From assembly GCF_019915265.1 (NCBI RefSeq), contig NZ_CP082780.1, forward strand, positions 744,001-808,000: a stretch of 64,000 bases of DNA, given 5' to 3'. This document shows positions 56,022 to 64,000 of this stretch, piece by piece. A model generated the notes under the pieces. It searched no databases and was not told where the DNA came from. It was given only the letters and a program-made list of their open reading frames with translations. The position numbers and the translations under genes are program-made. The DNA comes from Bacillus aquiflavi. Lineage in GTDB: Bacteria > Bacillota > Bacilli > Bacillales > Cytobacillaceae. Positions within the stretch are counted from its first letter, which is position 1, and each line of letters begins with the position of its first letter.

Positions 56022-56813
56022 ATGGGAGTCGTGAGAACAGATCGCTGGCTTATCGAAGAAGGACTTTCACCAGAAAAAATGTGTAATAAATTAATGAAGC
56101 ACTTTCCACATAGTAATGGCATCAAAATTTATCACCATCTTGTAAAACATGGAATGTACAAAAAACAAAAGATAACGAAAAGCTGGCTAATTAAATGGAT
56201 GAAGTCTATTCAATGGAAAGAAATTAATAACGTGTTTCAAACATTACGAACGAGATGGAAAGGCAATGATATTCCAATTTATATTTTTCCAGTAGATGAA
56301 ACAAATCAAAACATTAAAACAAGTTTAAGAGGGAAATCTGGGTTAGCATTTAAAGAAAAGCTATTTATATTTCTTCCGCTTGCCCCCAAAAAGCGAGAAA
56401 TTCAGGCATTGATTATACACGAATACAATCATTCATGCCGTTTGCTCCATTTAAAACAAACGGAAAAAGACACTACTTTACTCGATACAATTGTAATGGA
56501 AGGATTAGCTGAAAGTGCAGTAAACGTAATGCTTGGAGAAGAATATGTTTCGGAATGGACCCGTTATTATGATCAAAATGAAGCAATATTTTTTTACAAA
56601 CGTTTTATAAAACCATATCTTCATGTTAAACATTTTGAACGGAAGGCGAATCAATTATTGTACGGTAAAGGTTTTTTGCCGAAAATGCTCGGTTATAATG
56701 TTGGTTACCATATCGTTCAAGATTTTCTTAAAAGAAATAAAGATATAACAATTGATGACTTAATTAAAATTGATAGTCATAAAATAATAGCAGGAGCTAT
56801 ATCTTTTCATTAA
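56022..56813 (+). CDS. yjaZ: YjaZ family DUF2268 putative Zn-protease
   Basis: 263 residues from ATG 56022 (AGAGGGGAG upstream). The core is ALIIHEYNHSCRLLHL, an H-E-x2-H zinc motif (about residues 138-142), with a downstream Glu in TIVMEGLAESAVN that could be the third ligand, as in gluzincin-like DUF2268 proteins. No signal peptide, so cytosolic. Substrate unknown. Stands between fabF and app as in B. subtilis. Confidence 0.85.
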   Translation: MGVVRTDRWLIEEGLSPEKMCNKLMKHFPHSNGIKIYHHLVKHGMYKKQKITKSWLIKWMKSIQWKEINNVFQTLRTRWKGNDIPIYIFPVDETNQNIKTSLRGKSGLAFKEKLFIFLPLAPKKREIQALIIHEYNHSCRLLHLKQTEKDTTLLDTIVMEGLAESAVNVMLGEEYVSEWTRYYDQNEAIFFYKRFIKPYLHVKHFERKANQLLYGKGFLPKMLGYNVGYHIVQDFLKRNKDITIDDLIKIDSHKIIAGAISFH

Positions 56814-57409
56814 AAAACGGATGATTTTATCATGATCTGTTTTTTACTTGAAATAGTTCGACTATTCTGTAAAATAAAATATACACATTCATTTAAAATT
56901 TTAGGTTGCTATTTAAGATATACCATTATATTGTGAATATAAGTATGACCTCTGACATCAAAATGATGATCTCCATGAAATTAACAGCATGTTTGCACAT
57001 CCGACTACGTATCTATAAAGTAAACCTACGATCAGAGCGATTTAATTAACATTTTAATGTTAAACAAAAACTTCGTATTTTTTGAAAAATTCACTACTTT
57101 AATATAAGAATTATTTTCAGTTTTCTCAATAAATAGTTATATTAACAAATAAATTTTATTTTTAAAAGAATATGAATCTATTCTTTTACTTTAAGCCTTT
57201 TCTAGGGTAAAGCGCAAAAAAAATAGGAAATTAAGATAATTTTTATCAAAATTACTTGAACATGTAAGACTTTTGTAATACTATACAAACAAATGAATTA
57301 TAAGATAATTCTATATTGAAAATTAATTGTTAGTTTTTTATTTATTTTAAGTTATTTGTTTTTTCAATAGATTAAGTTATTTTATTAGAGATTTTCGGAG
57401 GTCATATGA
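56814..57409. promoter_or_regulatory. 596-bp AT-rich region upstream of appD
   Basis: Begins with the yjaZ terminator (AAAAAACGGATGAT ... ATGATCTGTTTTTT, 56812-56846). TATTTTTTGAAAAAT (57076-57090) matches the CodY box AATTTTCWGAAAATT at 12 of 15 positions, which would fit nutritional control of a peptide transporter. No other gene or RNA is evident. The ribosome-binding site of appD is CGGAGG (57396-57401). Confidence 0.45.
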
Positions 57410-58390
57410 ATGACAGCATTGCTAGAAGTAAAGAATTTAAAAACATATTTTAAGAAAAAAAAATTAGATATTCCTGCAGTTGATGGGGTTGATTTAACAA
57501 TTAACAAAGGCGAAACAGTTGCATTAGTCGGCGAGTCCGGTTCTGGGAAAAGTATTACATCTCTATCAATTATGCGATTGATTCCTAGTCCCCCTGGCAA
57601 AATTGTTGCTGGTGAAATTAATTTTGCTGGTCAAGATCTTGTTAAGCTATCTGAAGATGAGATGTGTAAAATTCGTGGAAATGATATATCGATGATTTTC
57701 CAAGAACCAATGACTTCATTAAACCCTGTTTTGACAATTGGTGAACAAATTACGGAAGTATTAATATATCAACAAAAAATGACGAAAAGTGCTGCATCGA
57801 AAAGAGCGATCGAAATGTTAGAAATGGTTGGATTCTCGCGGGCAGCGGAAATTATGAATGAGTATCCGCACCGTCTTTCTGGAGGGATGAGACAGAGAGT
57901 GATGATTGCTATGGCAATGAGTTGTAATCCGAAACTCCTAATCGCGGATGAGCCAACTACAGCCCTTGATGTAACAATTCAAGCACAAATTCTAGACTTA
58001 ATGAAAGAAGTGAGTAAAAAGTATAATACATCGATACTGATTATTACTCACGATCTAGTAGTAGTGTCCGAAGTTGCGGAACGGGTAGTTGTGATGTATT
58101 GCGGTCAAGTTGTCGAAGAAGCGAAAGTAGATGATTTATTTGAAGATCCGAAGCATCCATACACGATTGGATTAATGGGATCAATCCCATCAATTGAGGG
58201 AGATTCAGAAAGATTGCAATCAATTGACGGAAATGTACCGCCGCCTGAACATTTTCCTAAAGGGTGTCGTTTTGCTCCACGCTGTCCTCATGCATTTGAA
58301 CGATGTTCTATGGAAATGCCGCAGCTAAAGACTGTAAACGGAAACAGGACAGTTCGCTGCTTTTTACATGAAAATGAGGAGGCAAATTGA
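57410..58390 (+). CDS. appD: Oligopeptide ABC transporter ATPase AppD
   Basis: 326 residues. Walker A GESGSGKS (about 43-50), Q-loop FQEPMTSLNP, signature LSGGMRQRVMIAMA, Walker B LLIADEPTTALD and the switch His in LIITHDLVVV. The C-terminal oligopeptide-transporter extension has the cysteine set PKGCRFAPRCPHAFERC. First gene of appDFABC; its stop overlaps the appF start (TGATG). Confidence 0.94.
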   Translation: MTALLEVKNLKTYFKKKKLDIPAVDGVDLTINKGETVALVGESGSGKSITSLSIMRLIPSPPGKIVAGEINFAGQDLVKLSEDEMCKIRGNDISMIFQEPMTSLNPVLTIGEQITEVLIYQQKMTKSAASKRAIEMLEMVGFSRAAEIMNEYPHRLSGGMRQRVMIAMAMSCNPKLLIADEPTTALDVTIQAQILDLMKEVSKKYNTSILIITHDLVVVSEVAERVVVMYCGQVVEEAKVDDLFEDPKHPYTIGLMGSIPSIEGDSERLQSIDGNVPPPEHFPKGCRFAPRCPHAFERCSMEMPQLKTVNGNRTVRCFLHENEEAN

Positions 58391-59409
58391 TGAAGGCAAC
58401 AACAGTGAGAACTTCAGAACAATTAAAACAAAAAAATGACGATTACATATTAGAGGTAAAAAATTTACAAAAATATTTTCCGATAAAAGCAGGTTTATTA
58501 CAACGAACGGTTGGACATATTAAAGCAGTTGATGGACTAAGCTTTAAAGTAAAGAAAGGTGAAACGCTCGGATTAGTTGGAGAATCAGGGTGCGGAAAGT
58601 CAACGACAGGGCGCACGCTGATCCGCCTTTATGAACCAACGAACGGTGAAATCATATTTAAAGGAAAAAACATTGAAAAAATGTCTGAAAGCGAGCTGCG
58701 CCGCTCAGTCCGAAAAGATATTCAAATGGTTTTTCAAGATCCGTATGCATCACTTAATCCGCGCAAAACATTAAAATCAATTTTAAGCGAGCCAATGATC
58801 ACACATAACCTTTACGATCGAAAAGAACGGGAAGAGAAGCTCCATGAGCTTCTCGAAAGGGTCGGTTTTAACCCATTGTTTATAAACCGTTATCCTCATG
58901 AGTTTTCAGGTGGGCAGCGCCAGCGGATTGGAATTGCGCGGGCATTAACGTTAAGTCCCGACTTAATTATTGCTGATGAGCCAGTCTCAGCACTTGACGT
59001 ATCGATCCAAGCTCAAATTATTAACTTAATGAAAGATTTGCAAGATGAATTTGGCTTAACATATATTTTTATTTCCCACGATTTAAGCGTTGTGAGACAT
59101 ATTAGCGATCGGGTAGGCGTCATGTATTTAGGAAAAATGATGGAGCTTGCTAGTAAAAAAGATTTGTATGATGAGCCGCTTCATCCATATACACAAGCGC
59201 TTATGTCTGCTGTTCCTGTTCCGAAGCGGAAAGGGGCAGAGAAACGCGAAAGAATTATGTTAAAGGGAGAATTGCCAAGCCCTGCTAATCCGCCAAAGGG
59301 CTGTGTTTTCCATACCCGCTGCCCAGCAGCAACAGAACAATGCCGAGAGCGGAGTCCAGAGTTTAAAGAAATTAAAAAAGAACACTACGTTGCTTGTCAT
59401 TTATATTAA
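58390..59409 (+). CDS. appF: Oligopeptide ABC transporter ATPase AppF
   Basis: 339 residues from ATG 58390, GAGGAGG upstream. Walker A GESGCGKS, Q-loop FQDPYASLNP, signature FSGGQRQRIGIARA, Walker B LIIADEPVSALD and FISHDLSVV. The C-terminal cysteine cluster is PKGCVFHTRCPAATEQC. It forms the ATPase pair with AppD. TTG 58387 is a possible but less likely start. Confidence 0.94.
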   Translation: MKATTVRTSEQLKQKNDDYILEVKNLQKYFPIKAGLLQRTVGHIKAVDGLSFKVKKGETLGLVGESGCGKSTTGRTLIRLYEPTNGEIIFKGKNIEKMSESELRRSVRKDIQMVFQDPYASLNPRKTLKSILSEPMITHNLYDRKEREEKLHELLERVGFNPLFINRYPHEFSGGQRQRIGIARALTLSPDLIIADEPVSALDVSIQAQIINLMKDLQDEFGLTYIFISHDLSVVRHISDRVGVMYLGKMMELASKKDLYDEPLHPYTQALMSAVPVPKRKGAEKRERIMLKGELPSPANPPKGCVFHTRCPAATEQCRERSPEFKEIKKEHYVACHLY

Positions 59410-59443
59410 CTATAAATTGACAATAACCTTGAAAGGGGGCGGT

Positions 59444-59500
59444 ATGCGAAAAAGTCGTTCTCTATTTATTAGAAAATATAAAACACGAAAACTATTATAG
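59444..59500 (+). CDS. Possible 18-codon basic leader peptide before appA
   Basis: ATG 59444 behind GAAAGGGGGCGG, reading MRKSRSLFIRKYKTRKLL, stop TAG 59498-59500. The stop abuts the appA ribosome-binding site (AGGGGGG), so its translation could influence appA. Half its residues are basic. A good ribosome-binding site and tight spacing support it. No homologue is known to me; it may be chance. Confidence 0.4.
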   Translation: MRKSRSLFIRKYKTRKLL

Positions 59501-59512
59501 GGGGGAAAATTA

Positions 59513-61174
59513 ATGAAAAAACCAGCATGGTTATTATTAAGCTTAATGCTTGTCCTATCAATGTTTTTAGCTGCATGTTCAGGTGACAAAGCAAGCAAAG
59601 AAGATAAGCAGACAGGAGACAAGAAGGAAGAAAAAAGCGGCGAGCCGCAATACGGTGGCGACTTAATTGTTGGGTCAACAGGAGCACCGACAAAGTTTAA
59701 TCCGTTATATTCTACTGATGCATCAAGCAGTGATATTGAAGATCTTATTTTTGATACTTTAATTCAGTCTAATTTAAAGTATGAGCCTACAACAGAAGGC
59801 GGCTTAGCTGAAAGCATTGAAGAATCTGAAGATGGACTTACTTACACAGTAAAAATTACTGATAAGGCGAAATTCCACGACGGTGAGCCATTAACAGCTG
59901 ATGATGTTGTCTTTACTTATAGCATTCCTTTAAGTGATGAGTACAATGGCCAACGCGGAAATTATTTTGAATCATTAGAAAAGGTTGAAAAAGTTGATGA
60001 CTATACGATTAAATTTACATTAAATCAACCTGATGCCCAATTTTCATTTATTACATTTGCAAGCTACGGTATTTTACCAGAGCATATTTTAGGTGATGTG
60101 CCAATCGCTGATTTAGAAACTCACGAATTTAATACGAAAAACCCAATCGGATCTGGTCCATTTAAGTTTGTTGAATGGAAAGACGGTGAATACGTAAAAG
60201 TAGAAGCGTTTGAAGATTATTGGGACGGACGTCCATATTTAGATACACTTACGTATAAAATTGTTCCGGATGCGAACGCAATGCTTGCTCAATTACAAAA
60301 CCGAGAAGTTGACTATTGGCCAGCAGTTACTCCAGCGGATGTACCAGCTGTAGAAATTTTTGCAGATGCGTCAAGTTTAAAGCTTGAAGAAGGTTTAGCG
60401 TTTTCATACACATACTTTGCACCAAACATACGAAATGAATTGTTTAAAGACAAAAAAGTTCGTCAAGCAATTACACATGCAATTAATCGTCAAGAAATCG
60501 TCGATGTAGTAATGGAAGGCCGCGGGGAAGTTGCACACGTACCCGAAACGCCTTTAAGCTGGGCATATAATCCGGATGTACCGAAATTCGATTTTGATCC
60601 AAAAAAAGCTAAGAAAATGTTAGAAGAAGCAGGTTGGAAACCAGGTGCAGACGGTATTCTTGAAAAAGATGGCAAGAAATTCTCATTTGAAATTAAAACG
60701 AATAAAGGAAACTCAGTTCGTGAAGATATTGTCGTTATTTTACAAAAACAGTTAAAAGAAGTTGGGATCGAAGCAAAGCCTCAAGTAATGGAATTTAGTG
60801 CACTAATTAATGATATTAATCCGCCTAACTGGAACTTTGATGCAATTGTCTTAGGCTGGAGCTTAGGATTAGATCCTGATCCGAGCGGTATTTTCCATAC
60901 AAAATGGATTGAGGCAGGAAACAACTTTATTGCGTATTCAAATCCTGATTTGGATAAATTAATGGAAGAACAATTGAAAGAGTTAGATAAAGAAAAACGA
61001 AAAAAAATGCTTGGAGAAATTCAACAAAAACTTGCTGAAGACCAGCCATACAGTTTCCTATACTATCCGATGGAATATCGTGCGATGCCGGCAAACTTAC
61101 ATGGCTACGAGTTCCATGCGAAAAAACAATTATATAATGCGCATAAATGGTGGTTAGAGCAAGAGAAAAAATAA
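59513..61174 (+). CDS. appA: Oligopeptide-binding lipoprotein AppA
   Basis: 553 residues. Lipoprotein signal (PAWLLLSLMLVLSMFLAACS, lipobox L-A-A-C) followed by a charged linker (about 25-45) and an SBP family 5 domain: PKTFNPL-type start GAPTKFNPLYSTDASSSDIE, AKFHDGEPLTADDVVFTYSI, KKVRQAITHAINRQEIVD. It captures peptides outside the membrane for AppBC. Reading frame complete; in some B. subtilis laboratory strains this gene is a pseudogene. A terminator follows. Confidence 0.94.
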   Translation: MKKPAWLLLSLMLVLSMFLAACSGDKASKEDKQTGDKKEEKSGEPQYGGDLIVGSTGAPTKFNPLYSTDASSSDIEDLIFDTLIQSNLKYEPTTEGGLAESIEESEDGLTYTVKITDKAKFHDGEPLTADDVVFTYSIPLSDEYNGQRGNYFESLEKVEKVDDYTIKFTLNQPDAQFSFITFASYGILPEHILGDVPIADLETHEFNTKNPIGSGPFKFVEWKDGEYVKVEAFEDYWDGRPYLDTLTYKIVPDANAMLAQLQNREVDYWPAVTPADVPAVEIFADASSLKLEEGLAFSYTYFAPNIRNELFKDKKVRQAITHAINRQEIVDVVMEGRGEVAHVPETPLSWAYNPDVPKFDFDPKKAKKMLEEAGWKPGADGILEKDGKKFSFEIKTNKGNSVREDIVVILQKQLKEVGIEAKPQVMEFSALINDINPPNWNFDAIVLGWSLGLDPDPSGIFHTKWIEAGNNFIAYSNPDLDKLMEEQLKELDKEKRKKMLGEIQQKLAEDQPYSFLYYPMEYRAMPANLHGYEFHAKKQLYNAHKWWLEQEKK

Positions 61175-61197
61175 TATCGGATGATTTTTAATAAGTG

Positions 61198-61234
61198 AAA
61201 TAGGGGACTGGTTTGGCCTTTCCCCTATTTTTCT
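61198..61234 (+). terminator. Internal terminator between appA and appB
   Basis: AAATAGGGGA / TCCCCTATTT stem with a 13-nt loop and TTC tail. It would allow more AppA than AppB/AppC to be made, as is common for binding proteins. Confidence 0.72.
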
Positions 61235-61343
61235 GAGGCTATTTATAAGTCATTAGAATAGAAAACTCTACTAGTTATCGCTATAACATATAACTTAGTA
61301 TTCAAAATAAATATCAAAAAATTGCTTAGAAGGAGAATAGGCG

Positions 61344-62294
61344 ATGGTCTCATACATTATTAGACGCACATTGATGGCTATTCCCTTATTAATAGGAATT
61401 ACCATAATATCATTTGCGATTATGAAGGCAGCTCCCGGCGGCCCGGCATCAATGTTAATGGATCCAACGATGAAGCCAGAAGACAAAATAAAGTTTGAAG
61501 AAAAATATGGATTAAATGATCCAATTCATATTCAATATTTTAAATGGTTAGGCAGTATGGCGAAAGGTGACTTTGGTACATCACTATTAAGACAAGGTGT
61601 CCCTGTTAGTGAAATGATTATGAATCGTTTACCGAATACACTATTATTAATGATTACTTCTACTTTTCTAGCGATTATTATCGCAATCCCTTTTGGAATT
61701 ATTTCTGCCATGCGGCCTTATTCACCGTTAGATTATACAACAACAGTAGGCTCTTTTTTAGGTGTAGCGATACCAAACTTTTGGTTTGGATTAATGTTGA
61801 TTATGTTTTTATCAGTTAAGTTAGGCTGGTTTCCCGCAGGTGGAGTGGCAACTCTAAATGCGCCCTTTAGTATTTGGGACAGGATTCACCATTTAATCTT
61901 ACCGGCTTTTGTTCTTGCAACAGCAGATATGGCGGCCTTAACACGTTACACTAGATCAAGCATGATCGACGTACTAAAGCAAGATTATATTAGAACGGCA
62001 AAATCTAAAGGCTTTAAAGAAAGAACGGTTGTAATGAAACACGGCTTACGAAACGGATTAATTCCGATTATTACGATTTTCGGATTAATGCTGCCGTCAT
62101 TTATCGGTGGAGCGGCGATTACCGAAAAAGTATTTTCATGGCCTGGGATCGGCAGTCTATTTATAGATTCAGCGTTTCAGCGGGACTATCCGGTCATTAT
62201 GGCTCTAACAGTTATTACTGGTGCATTAGTCGTAATCGGAAATTTACTAGCGGATATATTATATGCAATTTTTGATCCGCGTATCGAGTATTAA
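61344..62294 (+). CDS. appB: Oligopeptide permease AppB
   Basis: 316 residues with six membrane segments. The first begins MVSYIIRRTLMAIPLLIGIT, and the EAA loop is RTAKSKGFKERTVVMKHGLR (about 214-233). KYGLNDPIHIQYFKWLGSM and FSWPGIGSLFIDSAFQRDYP are family signatures. ATG 61344 follows AAGGAGAATAG. It forms the channel with AppC. Confidence 0.93.
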   Translation: MVSYIIRRTLMAIPLLIGITIISFAIMKAAPGGPASMLMDPTMKPEDKIKFEEKYGLNDPIHIQYFKWLGSMAKGDFGTSLLRQGVPVSEMIMNRLPNTLLLMITSTFLAIIIAIPFGIISAMRPYSPLDYTTTVGSFLGVAIPNFWFGLMLIMFLSVKLGWFPAGGVATLNAPFSIWDRIHHLILPAFVLATADMAALTRYTRSSMIDVLKQDYIRTAKSKGFKERTVVMKHGLRNGLIPIITIFGLMLPSFIGGAAITEKVFSWPGIGSLFIDSAFQRDYPVIMALTVITGALVVIGNLLADILYAIFDPRIEY

Positions 62295-62306
62295 GGGGGG
62301 TTAGCA

Positions 62307-63221
62307 ATGACACAAACAAATCCAGAAATCACTCAAGAGGATATACAAATTAACCCCAATTTAAAAGAAAAACCAGATACGCTAACAAAAATCTTTTTGC
62401 GTAAGTTTTTTAAAAATAAATTAGCTGTCATTGGGGCTTTATTCCTCATTCTTGTTGTATTATCTGCCTTATTAGCTCCTGTTATTGCTCCTTATTCATT
62501 CGAAGAGCAAAATTTAGCAGACAAGCTGAAACCGCCAAGTGAGGAATATTTTTTAGGAACTGACCGTTTCGGCCGTGATATTTTAACCCGTCTTCTTTAT
62601 GGAGGAAGAATATCACTTTTAGTAGGTTTTGGCTCGGTCATAGGGGCGATCGTTATCGGAATAACGGTGGGCGCATTAGCTGGATATTATGGTGGGATCA
62701 TCGATTCAATTTTAATGCGTTTCGTTGATATTATTATTTCAATTCCGAGTATATTCTTATTAATTACGATTGTAACTGTCTTTAAACCGAGTGTTACTAA
62801 TTTAATTATTGTGTTTGCTCTTATAAGTTGGACAGGTACTGCAAGGCTTGTCAGGGGAGAATTTTTGTCACTGAGGTCGAGAGAATTTGTGTTAGCATCT
62901 AAAACAATTGGTACAAGATCATATAAAATTATCTTTAGTCATATTTTACCGAATGCGCTGGGACCAATTATCGTTTCGGCTACACTTCTTGTCGGTTCAG
63001 TCATTTTATCTGAGGCTGGTTTAAGTTACTTAGGACTAGGTATCCAGCCACCAACTCCAAGCTGGGGGAACATGTTGCAAGATGCACAAAACTATACAGT
63101 CATGTCAACAGCACCGTGGTACCCATTTTTCCCGGGATTGCTTATTTTATTAACAGTTTTATCGTTTAACTTTGTTGGTGATGGATTACGGGATGCATTA
63201 GACCCTAAAGCACTTGATTAA
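62307..63221 (+). CDS. appC: Oligopeptide permease AppC
   Basis: 304 residues. An N-terminal cytoplasmic tail and OppC_N helix ([20 protein letters not shown]) are followed by [20 protein letters not shown] and five further membrane segments. The EAA loop is [20 protein letters not shown]. It ends [17 protein letters not shown], typical of the family. 12 bp after appB. Confidence 0.93.
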   Translation: MTQTNPEITQEDIQINPNLKEKPDTLTKIFLRKFFKNKLAVIGALFLILVVLSALLAPVIAPYSFEEQNLADKLKPPSEEYFLGTDRFGRDILTRLLYGGRISLLVGFGSVIGAIVIGITVGALAGYYGGIIDSILMRFVDIIISIPSIFLLITIVTVFKPSVTNLIIVFALISWTGTARLVRGEFLSLRSREFVLASKTIGTRSYKIIFSHILPNALGPIIVSATLLVGSVILSEAGLSYLGLGIQPPTPSWGNMLQDAQNYTVMSTAPWYPFFPGLLILLTVLSFNFVGDGLRDALDPKALD

Positions 63222-63226
63222 ATGTG

Positions 63227-63255
63227 AAAAAAGCCAAGTAAATTCTTGGCTTTTT
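63227..63255 (+). terminator. Terminator of the app operon
   Basis: AAAAAGCCAAG / CTTGGCTTTTT stem with a 6-nt loop. A second hairpin (GCCGAGGA / TCCTTGGC, seven T) lies at 63378-63408 after repeat copy 6. Confidence 0.82.
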
Positions 63256-63282
63256 GAGTTTGGAGATAAATCAAACGCACTT

Positions 63283-63374
63283 AAACTGTTTGCAACGTTT
63301 GTCAGTCCAAGTGCAACCGCATAAGACGGAAGCGAATAGAAATAGTCATTCATGAATTTGTCTGTCGACAGTCT
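63283..63374 (+). repeat. Interspersed ~120-bp repeat, copy 6
   Basis: 92 bp with ACGTTTGTCAGTCCAAGTGC, AGACGGAAGCGAATAGAAAT, CATTCATGAATTTGTC and the end GACAGTCT. It is placed between two terminators after appC. Confidence 0.7.
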
Positions 63375-63542
63375 GAAGGCCGAGGAAGGAATCCTTGGCT
63401 TTTTTTGCTTTATTTTTGAAGAAAACAGACATGTTATTGTGAAAGTGCGCATAAAATATGGACAAGGTATCATTCGTTCAACTAACAACTAGTGAAAACA
63501 TTTATCAAAAAATTCATTTTATATATGTTAGGATGAATGGAA

Positions 63543-63746
63543 ATGTTTCGGTTATTTTTTTTCTTAATTGGATATGGATTAGCAGTTATCGGCGGAATTC
63601 ATGTAATTATACATTTAAATTTAATCCCGATAGGATATAGTTTGACTGAATATATATTATTTATTGGATCTCGACCAGAATGTATCGCCTTACCTGTAGG
63701 ATTATTGATCATCTGGGCAAGTATTTTTGTAAATAACAAAAAATAA
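63543..63746 (+). CDS. Small membrane protein of unknown function
   Basis: 67 residues from ATG 63543 (AGGA 9-10 nt upstream; ATG 63537 is the alternative). Two membrane helices (MFRLFFFLIGYGLAVIGGIH and CIALPVGLLIIWASIFV) flank a loop with SLTEYILFIGSRPE. Not recognised by name. Similar two-helix proteins occur beside yjbA in bacilli, as far as I recall. Confidence 0.6.
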   Translation: MFRLFFFLIGYGLAVIGGIHVIIHLNLIPIGYSLTEYILFIGSRPECIALPVGLLIIWASIFVNNKK

Positions 63747-63843
63747 ATGTATATACTGCCAAATTTGTACTCCTAATGGAATAAATTTGCTTGCAACTGC
63801 CTATACTGTTTGTTAACAGACAGTTGTGAAGTGAGGGGTTGAA

Positions 63844-64000
63844 ATGCTGTACTTACATGACGTATGGGTAAATTGGTTTGAAGGAGAAGAAAATGGCTAT
63901 AACATATGCCACTTTCATGAATGGAGAAAGGATGACGGTGTTGAATTACTAGACCAAGTTCCGTTATTAAAAATTCATTCAAGTTTATTCAATTATATTG
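63844..64000 (+). CDS. yjbA: YjbA family protein (UPF0736), N-terminal part (partial)
   Basis: Starts at ATG 63844 behind GTGAGGGGTTG and runs off the window; 52 codons are visible. [20 protein letters not shown] and [18 protein letters not shown] match the start of YjbA, a conserved protein of ~250 residues with unknown function. Position after appC agrees with B. subtilis. Confidence 0.88.
   Translation, partial: MLYLHDVWVNWFEGEENGYNICHFHEWRKDDGVELLDQVPLLKIHSSLFNYI

Overview
The window comes from a low-GC, endospore-forming member of the Bacillaceae. It carries a complete gerPABCDEF spore-germination operon and a sigma-K-type promoter. Its gene order follows a long stretch of the Bacillus subtilis chromosome as I remember it: addBA, gerP, yisL/yisN, yitK/yitL, yitS/yitT, yitU/V/W, argCJBD-carAB-argF, yjzC/yjzD, yjaU/yjaV/med, fabH/fabF, yjaZ, appDFABC, yjbA. 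Against that backbone sbcCD (between addA and gerPF) and comZ (after med) are absent, and several blocks look inserted. Gene symbols rest on reading the translations and on this synteny; no search was run.

Layout. 1-4.8 kb: end of addB, then addA split by a 705-bp group II intron with no reverse-transcriptase ORF. 4.9-7.0 kb: gerP operon on the minus strand. 7.2-13.8 kb: an acyl-CoA ligase, a decayed IS element that also holds a GC-rich repeat, yisL, a DUF2777 gene, a secreted membrane-anchored GH13 protein that lacks canonical catalytic residues, two copies of an interspersed repeat, and yajQ (yitK). 13.9-24.9 kb: an accessory island lying exactly between yitK and yitL. It holds a decaying LXG (type VII-secreted) polymorphic-toxin gene followed by a string of alternative toxin/immunity cassettes, each preceded by a copy of the LXG C-terminal segment, plus an Abi-family HEPN defence gene with a probable structured small RNA immediately downstream. 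An 18-bp direct repeat, which contains the -10 elements of both flanking genes, brackets the island.

25-31.5 kb: yitL to yitW housekeeping genes. 31.7-36.4 kb: a molybdenum-cofactor and anaerobic-respiration block (moaA, moeA, mobB, a short NarI-like membrane protein, fnr) with a good FNR site before moeA. 36.7-45.6 kb: the arginine operon, in which argD has an in-frame ochre codon and carA has lost its glutaminase half while the other genes look intact. 45.7-53.4 kb: uppP, yjzC (with ATC where ATG is expected), clpB behind a perfect CtsR operator, yjzD, yjaU, yjaV, med. 53.6-56.8 kb: fabH-fabF behind a FapR-like site, and yjaZ. 57.4-63.2 kb: the App oligopeptide ABC transporter. 63.5-64 kb: a small membrane protein and the start of yjbA.

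An interspersed ~90-125 bp repeat with complementary ends occurs six times, always between genes and in the same orientation. The main points of interest are the intron inside the helicase motif of addA, the Abi gene with its putative ncRNA, the LXG cassette array, and the number of genes broken by single small changes. Those changes could reflect real decay or sequence errors.
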